The translations under genes and the position numbers were made by a program. Shown here one piece after another: positions 16,908-26,502 of a stretch of DNA of 64,000 nt. Positions within the stretch are counted from its first letter, which is position 1, and every line of letters starts with the position of its first letter. Source of the stretch: Halomarinibacterium sp041392125 (GTDB lineage: Bacteria; Bacteroidota; Bacteroidia; Flavobacteriales; Flavobacteriaceae); contig JAWKMR010000009.1 in the NCBI GenBank assembly GCA_041392125.1, positions 1 through 64,000 of the forward strand. Direction: 5' to 3'. Below the pieces are notes generated by a model that saw nothing but the letters and a program-made list of their open reading frames with translations, was not told where the DNA came from and did no database searches.

Positions 16908-18305
16908 TTATTGAATAGAGACAACAAATGCTCCATTGGTAACTTCATATACTGTTGGGTCATTACCTAGCGGGTCTACTGCTGAAAAGCTAAATTCTCC
17001 TTCTATAATTCCACTGCTTTGCTCGTAGCTATTTATATATAATATTCCAGGGTTTGACTTGAATAAAATAGAACTCCCAATATTTGGATTTACAATACCT
17101 ACTTTTTCATCTCCCAAATCCAGGAAAGGAGCCATTTCATACATTCCAGCTTCAATATCTATTGGGAATGAAATGGTCACGCTTCTATTGGAAACAGAAT
17201 CAATGGTTGTAATAGTTACAATTGTTTGCCCGTTGAAAGGACTTTGGGTTATTTCTAGTGAATCGTGTGTATACGTTTCTCCATCAATATCGGCAGAGAA
17301 AGTATTCTCTACGCCGCCACTGTTTTCAATATAATCAACAGTAAAAGTTCCGTCAGTAATTTCAAGAATAGTACCCCCCGAAATCGGATCTTGTGCAGAA
17401 AAAGAGAAAGTGGCTGTTAATTTTCCGGTTTGAGCACCAAACTCAGTAAAAGTAATGGTTCCAGTTGTAGGAATAGACGTGTATGATTCTCCTGTCATGG
17501 CATCATTATAACTAGCAAAAAGTAAGGTTCCGTTTGAAATTGGCATGTCTGCCGGAGGGAATTCATAAGTTCCCGTGCCGCCAATGTTTTCAGGGATGTC
17601 TATACGCATTTGAGCTCCGTTAGCTGCAGTTGCTTTTATGTTAATCATAGGAGTTTCAAAAACTACTGTTCTAATCACTTCTATAGTTTCGTCTATAAAT
17701 TCTTCTCCATCAATATTTGCAAAGAAATTAGCATCAGGATCAACATTTCCTCCGCCGCCACCGGTATCACAATCGTTTAGAGTTGCGTCACCGCTTATTA
17801 ATTCGAAAGTCACATCGGAAAAAGACCCATTCGTAATGGTAACTGTTTCAAAACCGGCTGTTCCTTGTCTAATTCCAATAAATTGAAATGTCCCGGAAAC
17901 AGAAAGTAAATCTGGGTCAAAATTCAAAATCTCAGCGACTCCGGAACCTCCAGAACCACTAAAAGAAGAGAATGGATTACTGTTTTGATTAACCAGCAAA
18001 TAATTGGCCGAATTTGTAATCAAGGATAAATCATACGTACATAAGCCTACATCTGTAACCCCAAGAAGCACCGAATTTCCATTAGCGTCAATCGCTTTAA
18101 TAGCTAAAAAGCCATCGGTAAGCGTTGCCGAGATAGAAGTTGCCTCAAAATTGGCTCCGTCTACCAAACAGGTAAATACTCCATTATTTTGACCATTTCC
18201 GTCATCGGTAATAAATTGTCCTTCCAGTGTTTCGTTGGTACAACTTGAAAAACTCAATGCCAGTAGGGCAAATAGCATCCAGTTTAAGATAATCGCTTTT
18301 TTCAT
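16908..18305 (-). CDS. Lipoprotein with three DUF6252-like domains
   Basis: 465 residues from the ATG at 18305, which gives a clean lipoprotein signal (lipobox SFSSC). An ATG at 18344 was rejected because it lies within a -7 promoter box. The mature chain holds three related beta-rich units of about 120-145 residues, each starting with an FxAxxDGExF-type strand (FTCLVDGANFEA; FFANIDGEEFID; FSADIDGETYTH) and ending in a GxFSFSAxDP...TxGxF strand, as in DUF6252. It is surface or periplasmic and probably structural or binding. A poly-Gly linker sits near residue 185. Function unknown. Confidence 0.75.
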   Translation of the reverse strand: MKKAIILNWMLFALLALSFSSCTNETLEGQFITDDGNGQNNGVFTCLVDGANFEATSISATLTDGFLAIKAIDANGNSVLLGVTDVGLCTYDLSLITNSANYLLVNQNSNPFSSFSGSGGSGVAEILNFDPDLLSVSGTFQFIGIRQGTAGFETVTITNGSFSDVTFELISGDATLNDCDTGGGGGNVDPDANFFANIDGEEFIDETIEVIRTVVFETPMINIKATAANGAQMRIDIPENIGGTGTYEFPPADMPISNGTLLFASYNDAMTGESYTSIPTTGTITFTEFGAQTGKLTATFSFSAQDPISGGTILEITDGTFTVDYIENSGGVENTFSADIDGETYTHDSLEITQSPFNGQTIVTITTIDSVSNRSVTISFPIDIEAGMYEMAPFLDLGDEKVGIVNPNIGSSILFKSNPGILYINSYEQSSGIIEGEFSFSAVDPLGNDPTVYEVTNGAFVVSIQ

Positions 18306-18341
18306 AGGGTTTCGTAAGTTAATTCGCATAGGTATGTAACG

Positions 18342-18349
18342 CAAACATA
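18342..18349 (-). promoter_or_regulatory. -7 promoter box of the DUF6252 lipoprotein gene
   Basis: TATGTTTG on the minus strand lies 36 bases upstream of the ATG at 18305. It decides against the longer reading frame. Confidence 0.62.
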
Positions 18350-18361
18350 AGTAAAAATTGT

Positions 18362-19660
18362 TTAATCTTCTTTTTTTCTTGGAACTCTGAATAGTAAAAT
18401 GATACCGATAAGGAAAAATATGAATAAAAATAGAATTGCATTTCGCATACTTCCGGTAAATTGGTCGATACTGGCAAAAATTCCCATGCCTATAACGATT
18501 CCGATTTTTTCAGCAACATCGTAAAAGCTGAAAAAGGAGGTAGTGTCTTCGGTTTGTGGTAATAGTTTTGAATATGTTGAACGTGCCAAAGATTGTATTC
18601 CTCCCATGACAAAACCAACGCAAAAGGCAGCAATATAAAATTGGATGGGGGTAATCATAAAATAGGCGTAAAAGCAAAGTGCCATCCAAATAAAGTTAAT
18701 AAAAATTAAGGTTTTAATGTTTCCAAATTTTGCTGAAGCTCTGGAGGTTAACACGGCTCCACCCACGGCTACAATTTGGATTACCAAAATACTTATAATT
18801 AACCCAAAAGTTTTAGCATCATCACTACCCCATGCTATTTCTTCCTCTCCAAAATACACCGCAATAAGCATAATGGTTTGTACCGCCATACTAAACACAA
18901 AAAAAGCATTTAAATAGCGTTTTAGAATTAGGTTGTTTTTTAATTGCTTCCACACTTGTTGTAATTCGCGCAAACCATTAAAAATGACTTTACGGGTTAC
19001 TTTGTGCCCGGAGGAAGTTCCCTTGGGCAAATAGTGAAATGAATACTGACTAAACAATATCCACCACACTCCAACAGTGATGAAAGAATAGCGCATCATT
19101 TGCATTTTGGCGGCACCATCTTCTTGACTCATCACCATCCCTAAGTTAATAAGTAGTAAAATAACGCTTCCAAAATAGCCCATTGAAAATCCTTTGGCAC
19201 TTATTCTGTCTTGTTGTTCTTCAAAAGCAATATCGGGAAGGTAGGAATTATAAAAAACCAAACTTCCCCAATATCCTATCAATCCCATAAAATAGAATAA
19301 AATACTAAGATAAATGTGATCCAAACTAAACCAATACAGCCCAATACAACCTAATCCGCCCACATAACAAAAGAATCGCATAAAATTCTTTTTATTCCCT
19401 ACATAATCTGCAATTCCGGATAAAATAGGAGAAGTAAATGCAACTACCAAAAATGTAAATGCCGTAACAAAAGTAATGAGTGCCGTACTTTTAAACTCGA
19501 ACCCAAAGGCACTTACCGTTTTTATTTCAGAAATAAATAACGCCGAGTAAAATATAGGAAAAATAGACGATGCAATCGTTAGTGTATAGACTGAATTTGC
19601 CCAGTCGTAAAAAGCCCAAGCATTGAGAAGTTTAGTACTCCCTTTTGGTAAGTTAGCCAT
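18362..19660 (-). CDS. MFS transporter, UMF1/Atg22-like
   Basis: A 432-residue polytopic membrane protein with about twelve hydrophobic helices. The opening LLNAWAFYDWANSVYTLTI and the GMGIQSLARSTYSKLLP-type segment (here VMGGIQSLARSTYSKLLPQ) are hallmarks of the UMF1 family, which includes vacuolar amino acid exporter Atg22 in yeast. The bacterial substrate is unknown; efflux of amino acids or small peptides is inference from the eukaryotic relative. A terminator separates it from the upstream M48 gene, so it is probably transcribed alone. Confidence 0.88.
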   Translation of the reverse strand: MANLPKGSTKLLNAWAFYDWANSVYTLTIASSIFPIFYSALFISEIKTVSAFGFEFKSTALITFVTAFTFLVVAFTSPILSGIADYVGNKKNFMRFFCYVGGLGCIGLYWFSLDHIYLSILFYFMGLIGYWGSLVFYNSYLPDIAFEEQQDRISAKGFSMGYFGSVILLLINLGMVMSQEDGAAKMQMMRYSFITVGVWWILFSQYSFHYLPKGTSSGHKVTRKVIFNGLRELQQVWKQLKNNLILKRYLNAFFVFSMAVQTIMLIAVYFGEEEIAWGSDDAKTFGLIISILVIQIVAVGGAVLTSRASAKFGNIKTLIFINFIWMALCFYAYFMITPIQFYIAAFCVGFVMGGIQSLARSTYSKLLPQTEDTTSFFSFYDVAEKIGIVIGMGIFASIDQFTGSMRNAILFLFIFFLIGIILLFRVPRKKED

Positions 19661-19671
19661 AGTTTAAAAAG

Positions 19672-19700
19672 AAAAAAGCTGCTCAATTAGTGCAGCTTTT
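19672..19700 (-). terminator. Rho-independent terminator of the M48 protease gene
   Basis: AAAAGCTGC / GCAGCTTTT, a 9-bp stem with a 9-base loop; on the minus strand the right arm runs into a T tract. Confidence 0.85.
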
Positions 19701-19713
19701 AAATACATTAAAG

Positions 19714-20526
19714 TTATTTTTTAAATGTAGTTACTCCATATTTTTTTGCCTCTTCTTTAGCATCTGCTACCCACGAGGTAATATTCGCAATACGGGTATC
19801 ACTAGATGGGTGTGTGCTTAAAAATTCTGGTGGAGCCTGTCCTCCTGAATTTGCCTTCATACGTTGCCAAAGCTCTGCAGCGACAATAGGATCATAGCCT
19901 GCAATGGCCATAAGATGTAATCCTATTCGGTCTGCTTCCGTCTCATGCTTACGACTAAAAGGCAGTATAACTCCTAAGGTAGCCCCAACACCATAAGCTT
20001 GATTAAAAATCTGTTGGTTTTTTGGATCTTTACTTAATGCTACATTTCCAGCAACTGAACCTATAGCCAAAAGTTGAGATTCACTCATCCGTTGCTGTCC
20101 ATGATTAGAGAGTGCGTGCGCGACCTCATGTCCCATCACAGCAGCTAAACCGGCTTCATTTTGTGTAATAGGCAAAATACCGGTGTATACAACAATTTTA
20201 CCCCCCGGCATACACCAAGCATTTACATCGGGGCTATCTACCAAATTATAATCCCACTGATAGTCCTTTAAATATCCGGCATACCCATTGGCATTTAACC
20301 AACGCTCCGCAGCCACAGCAATTTTTTGACCAACACTTTTTACCATTTGAGCATCTGTGGTTCCCTTTACAACTTTATTTTCTGCTAAAAACTGGTCATA
20401 TTGTTGAAAGGCCATCGGGAAAATTTGTGAATTTGGCACCATAGCTAATGTTTGTTTCCCAGTAAAAGGATTGGTGCTGCACGAAAGGAAAAGAAGAATT
20501 CCAAAAACAAAAATGATTTTTTTCAT
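19714..20526 (-). CDS. M48-family zinc metalloprotease lipoprotein (BepA/LoiP-like)
   Basis: A 270-residue lipoprotein (lipobox LFLSC, Cys16) with the zinc protease motif HEVAH at residues 133-137 and the third ligand region in RKHETEADRIGL near 193. The TQNEAGLAAVMGHE context is typical of periplasmic M48 enzymes such as BepA and LoiP, which degrade or help assemble outer-membrane proteins. It lacks the TPR domain of BepA, so it is closer to LoiP in size. Anchored to a membrane facing the periplasm. Monocistronic. Confidence 0.92.
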   Translation of the reverse strand: MKKIIFVFGILLFLSCSTNPFTGKQTLAMVPNSQIFPMAFQQYDQFLAENKVVKGTTDAQMVKSVGQKIAVAAERWLNANGYAGYLKDYQWDYNLVDSPDVNAWCMPGGKIVVYTGILPITQNEAGLAAVMGHEVAHALSNHGQQRMSESQLLAIGSVAGNVALSKDPKNQQIFNQAYGVGATLGVILPFSRKHETEADRIGLHLMAIAGYDPIVAAELWQRMKANSGGQAPPEFLSTHPSSDTRIANITSWVADAKEEAKKYGVTTFKK

Positions 20527-20648
20527 GGTAACAATATTTGATGTTAAATATAGCGATATTTACAAATACTGTTCCTAACTTCCCTTAATTTTTAAAACAA
20601 CTTTGGAATGGCTTTTGCGTTAGCTCAATAAACTAAAAAATAATTATT

Positions 20649-21164
20649 ATGAAAAAAGGAATCATTCTTCCACTTATTATCATTACCATGTTTTTAACTG
20701 CGTGTGAAGGCCCACAAGGTCCTCCCGGGCAAGATGGCCTCGATGGCATCAATATTTTAGGACAGGTGTTTGAAAGAACTGTTGATTTTCAATATTTTCC
20801 GAATAATGGATCGCCTTTTTATCAAGCTCCATTGATACAAATTCCATCAAATATAGAAGTTTATGAAAGTGATGTGATTTTGGTATATCGATATGAAGGA
20901 ACCGAGGGAGGGTTAGACATTTGGGGGCCAATACCACAAAACTTTTTTCTGGATAACGGTTTAATAATTCAATACGTTTTTAACTACACTTTTGTAGATG
21001 TCCTTATTACTATTGATGGAAATTTAATAGGTAATGAGTTAGGTTCTGGATTTACAAACGACCAAACATTCCGAATTGCCATCGTTCCGGCAGAGTATGG
21101 AAATGCCAACCTCACCATGGAACAATTGGAAAATTCTGCTCAGGTAGAATTTATTGGAAACTAA
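20649..21164 (+). CDS. Lipoprotein with a short collagen-like segment, unknown function
   Basis: 171 residues. The lipobox LTAC (Cys19) is followed at once by four to five Gly-X-Y triplets (GPQGPPGQDGLDG), then a beta-rich domain (IPSNIEVYESDVILVYRY, GLDIWGPIPQ). This architecture occurs in many small Bacteroidetes lipoproteins: the collagen-like piece is far too short for a stable triple helix alone and may be a trimerising or flexible stalk. No enzyme motif is visible. It is followed 10 bases later by the MsrB lipoprotein gene, so the two are probably co-transcribed. Confidence 0.75.
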   Translation: MKKGIILPLIIITMFLTACEGPQGPPGQDGLDGINILGQVFERTVDFQYFPNNGSPFYQAPLIQIPSNIEVYESDVILVYRYEGTEGGLDIWGPIPQNFFLDNGLIIQYVFNYTFVDVLITIDGNLIGNELGSGFTNDQTFRIAIVPAEYGNANLTMEQLENSAQVEFIGN

Positions 21165-21174
21165 ATATATATAT

Positions 21175-21654
21175 ATGAAAAAAATTGTTTTTGCCGTCAT
21201 AGCGTTGCTACTAATAGGTTGTAACTCTAAAGCACAAAGTGAAAAGAAAGAAAAAACCTTTGCTGTCTCTAAAACAGAGGCAGAATGGAAAGCCCAACTC
21301 ACCGATTTACAGTATCATGTCCTTCGTCAAGAAGGCACCGAAAGAGCTTTTACCAGCGAATTAAATTTCAACAAAGAAAAAGGCACCTATGCTTGTGCTG
21401 CCTGTAATACTCCCCTATTCTTAAGTACCCATAAATTTGATAGCGGTACCGGATGGCCCAGTTTTGATCAGGAAATAAAAGGCAATGTTGCCTTCTCCAC
21501 CGATTATAAAATTGGCTATGCGCGTACTGAAGAACACTGTGCGGTTTGTGGTGGGCACTTGGGTCACGTATTTGACGACGGTCCCAGAGAAACTACCGGA
21601 AAAAGGCATTGTATTAATGGCGCAGCGTTACAATTTATCCCTTCAGAAAAATAA
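21175..21654 (+). CDS. msrB: Peptide-methionine (R)-S-oxide reductase, lipoprotein form
   Basis: 159 residues from the ATG at 21175, which starts a lipoprotein signal (lipobox LLIGC, Cys16). The MsrB domain fills the rest: zinc ligands Cys74, Cys77, Cys122 and Cys125, the GTGWPSF substrate loop at 91-97, and catalytic Cys146 in RHCINGAAL. It reduces methionine-R-sulfoxide in proteins; the lipid anchor places it in the periplasm, protecting envelope proteins from oxidation. An in-frame ATG at 21154 overlaps the preceding gene and would bury the signal peptide. Confidence 0.93.
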   Translation: MKKIVFAVIALLLIGCNSKAQSEKKEKTFAVSKTEAEWKAQLTDLQYHVLRQEGTERAFTSELNFNKEKGTYACAACNTPLFLSTHKFDSGTGWPSFDQEIKGNVAFSTDYKIGYARTEEHCAVCGGHLGHVFDDGPRETTGKRHCINGAALQFIPSEK

Positions 21655-21783
21655 TTTTTTTCAATAAAATTTGAAAAGCCTCATTCCCTAAAAGCAATCA
21701 GGCTTATCTTTTTAAAACGAACCTTTATTGTTATAGATACATTTCGTAAATTCGCTACTTCAAAATCACGATAACATTCACTC

Positions 21784-23160
21784 ATGAGTAAATACGATAT
21801 TATTGTTCTTGGAAGTGGCCCCGGAGGCTATGTAACAGCTATTAGAGCTTCACAATTAGGGTTTAAAACTGCCATTGTTGAAAAGGAAAGTTTAGGCGGC
21901 GTTTGCCTTAACTGGGGATGTATTCCTACCAAAGCCCTTCTGAAAAGTGCGCAGGTTTTTGACTATTTGAAACATGCGGAAGACTACGGACTTACTGTTA
22001 AAGAATTTGATAAGGATTTCAGCAAAGTGGTACAACGAAGTCGTGGTGTTGCTGAGGGGATGAGTAAAGGAGTTCAGTTTTTAATGAAAAAGAACAAGAT
22101 TGATGTTATTGAAGGCTTCGGAAAAGTAAAACCCGGGAAAAAGGTAGATGTAGAAGGAAAAGAATATACAGCCAATCATATCATTATTGCTACCGGTGCT
22201 CGATCCCGTGAATTACCTTCATTGAAGCAAGACGGTAAAAAAGTCATCGGCTATCGAGAAGCCATGACGCTGAAAGAACAACCTAAAAAAATGATTGTTG
22301 TGGGTAGTGGTGCTATTGGGGTAGAGTTTTCAAATTTCTACAACAGTATGGGTACCGAAGTAACTATCGTAGAATATTTACCCAATTTGGTTCCTTTGGA
22401 AGACGAGGAAGTCTCCAAGCAATTCGAAAAAATATTCAAAAAGAACGGTATCAATGTCATGACAAACGCTTCACTAGAAAGCGTGGATACTTCCGGAAAA
22501 GGGGTAAAAGCTAAGGTTAAAACCCAAAAAGGAGAAGAAACTTTAGAAGCCGATATTGTGCTTTCAGCCGTAGGTATTGCCGCCAACATAGAAAATATAG
22601 GTTTAGAAGATGTGGGTATTGTGACCGACAAAGGTAAGATTATGGTAAACGATTGGTACCAAACGAACATCCCTGGCTATTATGCCATTGGCGATGTGGT
22701 CCCCGGTCCTGCCTTAGCACACGTTGCCTCTGCCGAAGGGATTACCTGTGTCGAAAAAATTGCAGGAATGCATGTAGAAGCCATTGACTACGGAAATATT
22801 CCCGGATGTACTTATACATCTCCTGAAATTGCGAGCGTTGGATTAACTGAAAAGCAAGCCAAAGAAAAAGGCTACGAATTGAAAGTGGGTAAGTTTCCCT
22901 TTTCTGCCAGTGGTAAAGCCAGTGCCTCTGGTGCAAAAGATGGTTTTGTAAAAGTCATTTTTGATGCCAAATATGGCGAATGGTTAGGTTGCCATATGAT
23001 TGGTGCAGGTGTTACCGATATGATTGCTGAAGCCGTTGTTGCACGAAAACTGGAAACAACAGGACATGAAGTACTAAAAGCAATTCACCCGCACCCAACC
23101 ATGAGTGAAGCGGTGATGGAAGCGGTAGCAGACGCTTACGGAGAAGTGATTCATTTATAA
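21784..23160 (+). CDS. lpdA: Dihydrolipoyl dehydrogenase (E3)
   Basis: 458 residues with the FAD motif GSGPGG at 10-15, the redox disulfide in GGVCLNWGCIP (Cys41, Cys46), an NAD motif (VVGSGAIGVEFSNFY), and the C-terminal HPHPTMSEA catalytic His-Glu dyad near residues 437-444. It is the shared E3 subunit of pyruvate and 2-oxoglutarate dehydrogenase complexes and of glycine cleavage. No E1 or E2 genes are next to it. A bidirectional terminator follows. Confidence 0.97.
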   Translation: MSKYDIIVLGSGPGGYVTAIRASQLGFKTAIVEKESLGGVCLNWGCIPTKALLKSAQVFDYLKHAEDYGLTVKEFDKDFSKVVQRSRGVAEGMSKGVQFLMKKNKIDVIEGFGKVKPGKKVDVEGKEYTANHIIIATGARSRELPSLKQDGKKVIGYREAMTLKEQPKKMIVVGSGAIGVEFSNFYNSMGTEVTIVEYLPNLVPLEDEEVSKQFEKIFKKNGINVMTNASLESVDTSGKGVKAKVKTQKGEETLEADIVLSAVGIAANIENIGLEDVGIVTDKGKIMVNDWYQTNIPGYYAIGDVVPGPALAHVASAEGITCVEKIAGMHVEAIDYGNIPGCTYTSPEIASVGLTEKQAKEKGYELKVGKFPFSASGKASASGAKDGFVKVIFDAKYGEWLGCHMIGAGVTDMIAEAVVARKLETTGHEVLKAIHPHPTMSEAVMEAVADAYGEVIHL

Positions 23161-23165
23161 AATTT

Positions 23166-23194
23166 AAAAAGCCGTTTTAAAGCGGCTTTTTTTT
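23166..23194. terminator. Bidirectional terminator between lpdA and aroQ
   Basis: AAAAAGCCG / CGGCTTTTT, a 9-bp stem with an 8-base loop, with T tracts in both directions. It ends where the convergent aroQ gene ends. Confidence 0.92.
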
Positions 23195-23609
23195 ATGAAA
23201 TAAAACTCTGCAAGGCAAGCTCATAGCTTTGCAATCCGAAGCCTAATATTACGCCTTTTGCACCTGCTGAAATATGCGAATGGTGCCTAAACTCCTCCCG
23301 CGCAAAGGTGTTTGATATGTGTACTTCTACTACTGGAGTTTCAATTGCTTTTACTGCGTCTCCTATTCCCACGGAAGTATGTGTATAAGCAGCAGCATTC
23401 AAAATAATGCCATCATAAGAGAAACCAACTTCCTGTATTTTATTTATCAGCTCTCCTTCTACATTCGATTGAAAATACGAAAGCGTTACCTGTGGGTATT
23501 TTTCTTTTAAGGTTTGGTAAAACTCTTCAAAAGTAAAATCGCCATAAATATGCTTCTCTCGCTTTCCCAGCAAGTTAAGGTTGGGTCCGTTGATGATAAT
23601 AATTTTCAC
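23193..23609 (-). CDS. aroQ: 3-dehydroquinate dehydratase, type II
   Basis: 138 residues, typical of the small dodecameric type II enzyme. Catalytic Tyr22 lies in the flexible lid HIYGDFTF, with Asn71 in ILNAAAYTHTS and His97 in VEVHISN. It converts 3-dehydroquinate to 3-dehydroshikimate; aroB, making its substrate, is also in this window at 42609. It is the last gene of a minus-strand operon and starts 6 bases after the prohibitin-like gene. Confidence 0.96.
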   Translation of the reverse strand: MKIIIINGPNLNLLGKREKHIYGDFTFEEFYQTLKEKYPQVTLSYFQSNVEGELINKIQEVGFSYDGIILNAAAYTHTSVGIGDAVKAIETPVVEVHISNTFAREEFRHHSHISAGAKGVILGFGLQSYELALQSFIS

Positions 23610-23615
23610 AGTTTT

Positions 23616-24431
23616 CTAATTATTCCCTAAAATAATAGGCAATCCACTATCGCCGGAACCCACAACAACAACTTTAGCATTGGGAGATTCTGCCAATTTT
23701 AAAGTAGCTTCAATACCTTTATCCTGAAGAATTTTATCTGTTAGCGAAGCACTTAAAATTCGGTTGGCATCTGCCTTTCCCTGTGCTTCAATAATTACTT
23801 TTTCGGCTTCTTTGGCAGCCGTGACCAGTCTAAATTCGTACTCCAATGATTCTTGTTCTTGCTTCAACTTACGCTCAATGGCATCTTTGATGGTAGGTGG
23901 TAAAGTGACGTCACGTACCAATACTTCATTTAATTGCACATACTGATTGTCTAGTATTTTCTTTGTTTCAGCAAATATTTCATCTTGTATTACATCACGT
24001 TTACTGCTGTACAATTGCTCAGGTGTATAGCGTCCCACAACACTACGAGCTGCACTACGAATGGCAGGCTGAATAACTCTTTGTAAGTAATTTTCACCAA
24101 GTGTTTGATGTAGTTTTCCTAAGTCATCATACACCGGTAAGAACCATGCGGAAGCATCAATTTGTATTTCTAGTCCGTTACTTGAAAGAACTTTCATTTG
24201 CTCAAATAATTCTTGCTGACGTACTTCATAAACAATCACTTTATTCCAAGGAGCCACCACATGAAACCCTTCTCCAAGGGGTGGTTCATCGGTTACCACT
24301 CCTCCTCCAAAAGTTTTGTATAAAACACCTGCTTCACCGGAGCCAATGGTTACCGCAGATTTTGCCAAAACAATCACTAAAACAATAATAATTATAATAC
24401 TAAATATTCCAACTTTAGGTAACTTGTCCAT
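23616..24431 (-). CDS. Prohibitin-like SPFH/Band 7 membrane protein
   Basis: A 271-residue protein: one N-terminal membrane helix (about 9-28), then an SPFH/band 7 domain (SGEAGVLYKTFGGGV onward) and a helical segment (KQEQESLEYEFRLVTAAKEAEKV) of the type that builds ring assemblies. The sequence resembles mitochondrial prohibitin more than HflK/C. Such proteins form large membrane rings that organise microdomains and modulate proteases. The gene sits between a VWA membrane protein (19-base gap) and aroQ (6-base gap). Confidence 0.9.
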   Translation of the reverse strand: MDKLPKVGIFSIIIIIVLVIVLAKSAVTIGSGEAGVLYKTFGGGVVTDEPPLGEGFHVVAPWNKVIVYEVRQQELFEQMKVLSSNGLEIQIDASAWFLPVYDDLGKLHQTLGENYLQRVIQPAIRSAARSVVGRYTPEQLYSSKRDVIQDEIFAETKKILDNQYVQLNEVLVRDVTLPPTIKDAIERKLKQEQESLEYEFRLVTAAKEAEKVIIEAQGKADANRILSASLTDKILQDKGIEATLKLAESPNAKVVVVGSGDSGLPIILGNN

Positions 24432-24450
24432 ATTATCTTCTTTTAAAATT

Positions 24451-26484
24451 TTATATTAATCCGTTATATTTTCGAATAATCCATTCGGCAGAAAGCAAGA
24501 GTGCTATCAATGCTAAAAGATATTTCCAATCAATTAAAGGTACTATTTTTTTCTGGCTTTTTTCGGTAGCTACAAAGGACTCATTGTTGAGTAATGCTTC
24601 TTTCAAGTCTTGAAAATTATCTGAAAAATAGGCTGTACCACCCGTATTAGTAGCCACACGCTTCAACTTTGTTACATTAGCATTTAGAAATTGATTTTCC
24701 ACCTGAAAGTCTAAAATGGTAAAATTACCGCTTCTATAAACTGCTTCTCCTTTTACCGAAACCGTAAAGCTGTAATCGCCCTGTGGTAAAGAATTTAAAT
24801 CTACTTCGTAATAATTATTTTTAAGTAATAGTGGAAAAATGTTCTGTTCTTTTGTTTCAGAATGAATGACAGTAATTTCCAATTGAGCACGATTATCGAA
24901 CACAAAGCTTTTATCAAAATATTGTGCTGAAACTACAATGGGGTTGTTATTATAATAAAAAGTTTCATGAGTTACTTCGAGTCGAGTTCTACTTTTATTA
25001 GACGCTAAATACTGCACCATTTTCCCGAAAAAGGTGTCAAAATCTTCAAAATTTTCGTTTTTTAAATAGCTGTTGGCTCTCCATTTCCAAAGTCCCTCCC
25101 CATCAAAAATTGCATTACGAACACCATTTATTTCCATAGAGGCAAACAAAGGACTCCCGGTTGAAAATCCGTTAATGTTTTGATTTAAAAGCACTTCATA
25201 AGGCACTTTAATACTTAATTCTCCAAATTCGGTTTGCAATGGCGGAAAGTTTGAAAAACCAATATCTTCCAAAGCATAACTTCCGTAGTTCAAATTTAAA
25301 TTGCCTAAAACATCCTCTCGGGTATTGGAGCTTTCTTTGTTGAAATACGGCTGGGCAGAATTCAAGAAATTCCAATCGGTTTGCAGGCCGGTAATGGTGA
25401 ATGTGTTTTTCTTTAATTTTTCAATTTCTGAAAATACCGACATAAAACTTCGGTCAGGTTGATATAAAATAACGAGCTGATAATCATTAAGCAGGCCGGT
25501 AGCATCCTCTGGCGATACAAAGGTAACTTGCCTTTGTTCATTAGTTTCTATGCTCTTTTTAATAGCTCCAAGATCTGGATGTTTAATGCTGCTAACAAGC
25601 ATCACTTTAGTGGCTTGATCAATGACTTCCACGCCAAAAACCTTACTATTATTAGTTTTATTTTTTTCTTCGGAAAGGGGTTCTATAGTAGCGGTATAAC
25701 GCTGCAATCCCACTTTGGTTGAGGGTAATGAAGTGGTTACTGTTTTAGTATTGTTAATTTCTGAAAAGTTGATTATTTCAGAAAACAAAACACTTCCCGC
25801 CTGTGCAATGGTAAAACGAGAGTTAACTGCTTCTTTCCCATTATACACCAAAAGAGCTTCGACAGGAAACTCATTTTTTAAAAAAGAATATTTATTGGTA
25901 TTTAATTGTTCTAATTTTAAATCGACATATTGCGTAGAATCTCCTAAAATTATTGGGTAAATGGGATGCGACATATTACGACTGGAAAATTCGTAATCAT
26001 TCCCAAAAGTTTGGTTACCATCGGTAAGTAAAACGCTAGGGGAAATGGAATTTTTAAAAAGTCCTTCGGTAGCCTTAAGTGCCTTATCAATATTAGTTTG
26101 CTTTTCTGAAAAAGGCAACGAATCCATTTCAGCAAAATCTTTTCCGAAGGTAAAAAAACGAACCTCAAATTTATCGTTAAGCGCTTTGTCTGTTTTCAGG
26201 TTTTCCACCCATTGACTTGATATGTTTTCTTGCCCCAAAGCTTTAATTGATGCCGAATTATCTACTAAAACAGAAAGGTTCGGTTTTTCAATAGAAAAGC
26301 TCTCACTTTTAAATTTGGGATTAATTAACAATAGGAAAAGGGCAAAAAGGGTAAAAAAACGCAAGGAACCAAACAACCATCGATGCCTAATACTATATTT
26401 TGTTTTATAGGCATACATATACAAGGCTAATGCAAACGCTACGACCCCTGCAATAATGATATAAAGTACGGTTTGTGCTGTCAA
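24451..26484 (-). CDS. VWA-like domain membrane protein
   Basis: A 677-residue protein with two N-terminal hydrophobic helices (about 7-25 and 38-58), a von Willebrand A-type domain starting at LSVLVDNSASIKAL (MIDAS-like DNSAS near residue 88) with LLTDGNQTFG further on, a beta-rich middle, and a C-terminal helix near 655-670. The layout recalls Bacteroidetes Bat-type VWA proteins, but it lacks the compact size of BatA/BatB. Most of it should lie in the periplasm. It is in one operon with fabG upstream and the prohibitin-like gene downstream. Confidence 0.78.
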   Translation of the reverse strand: MTAQTVLYIIIAGVVAFALALYMYAYKTKYSIRHRWLFGSLRFFTLFALFLLLINPKFKSESFSIEKPNLSVLVDNSASIKALGQENISSQWVENLKTDKALNDKFEVRFFTFGKDFAEMDSLPFSEKQTNIDKALKATEGLFKNSISPSVLLTDGNQTFGNDYEFSSRNMSHPIYPIILGDSTQYVDLKLEQLNTNKYSFLKNEFPVEALLVYNGKEAVNSRFTIAQAGSVLFSEIINFSEINNTKTVTTSLPSTKVGLQRYTATIEPLSEEKNKTNNSKVFGVEVIDQATKVMLVSSIKHPDLGAIKKSIETNEQRQVTFVSPEDATGLLNDYQLVILYQPDRSFMSVFSEIEKLKKNTFTITGLQTDWNFLNSAQPYFNKESSNTREDVLGNLNLNYGSYALEDIGFSNFPPLQTEFGELSIKVPYEVLLNQNINGFSTGSPLFASMEINGVRNAIFDGEGLWKWRANSYLKNENFEDFDTFFGKMVQYLASNKSRTRLEVTHETFYYNNNPIVVSAQYFDKSFVFDNRAQLEITVIHSETKEQNIFPLLLKNNYYEVDLNSLPQGDYSFTVSVKGEAVYRSGNFTILDFQVENQFLNANVTKLKRVATNTGGTAYFSDNFQDLKEALLNNESFVATEKSQKKIVPLIDWKYLLALIALLLSAEWIIRKYNGLI

Positions 26485-26502
26485 ATTACAAGTTTGTTAG
26501 GG

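Noticed and set aside
18306..18344. Longer N-terminus for the DUF6252 lipoprotein
   Set aside because: It overlaps the TATGTTTG promoter box and would bury the lipoprotein signal.
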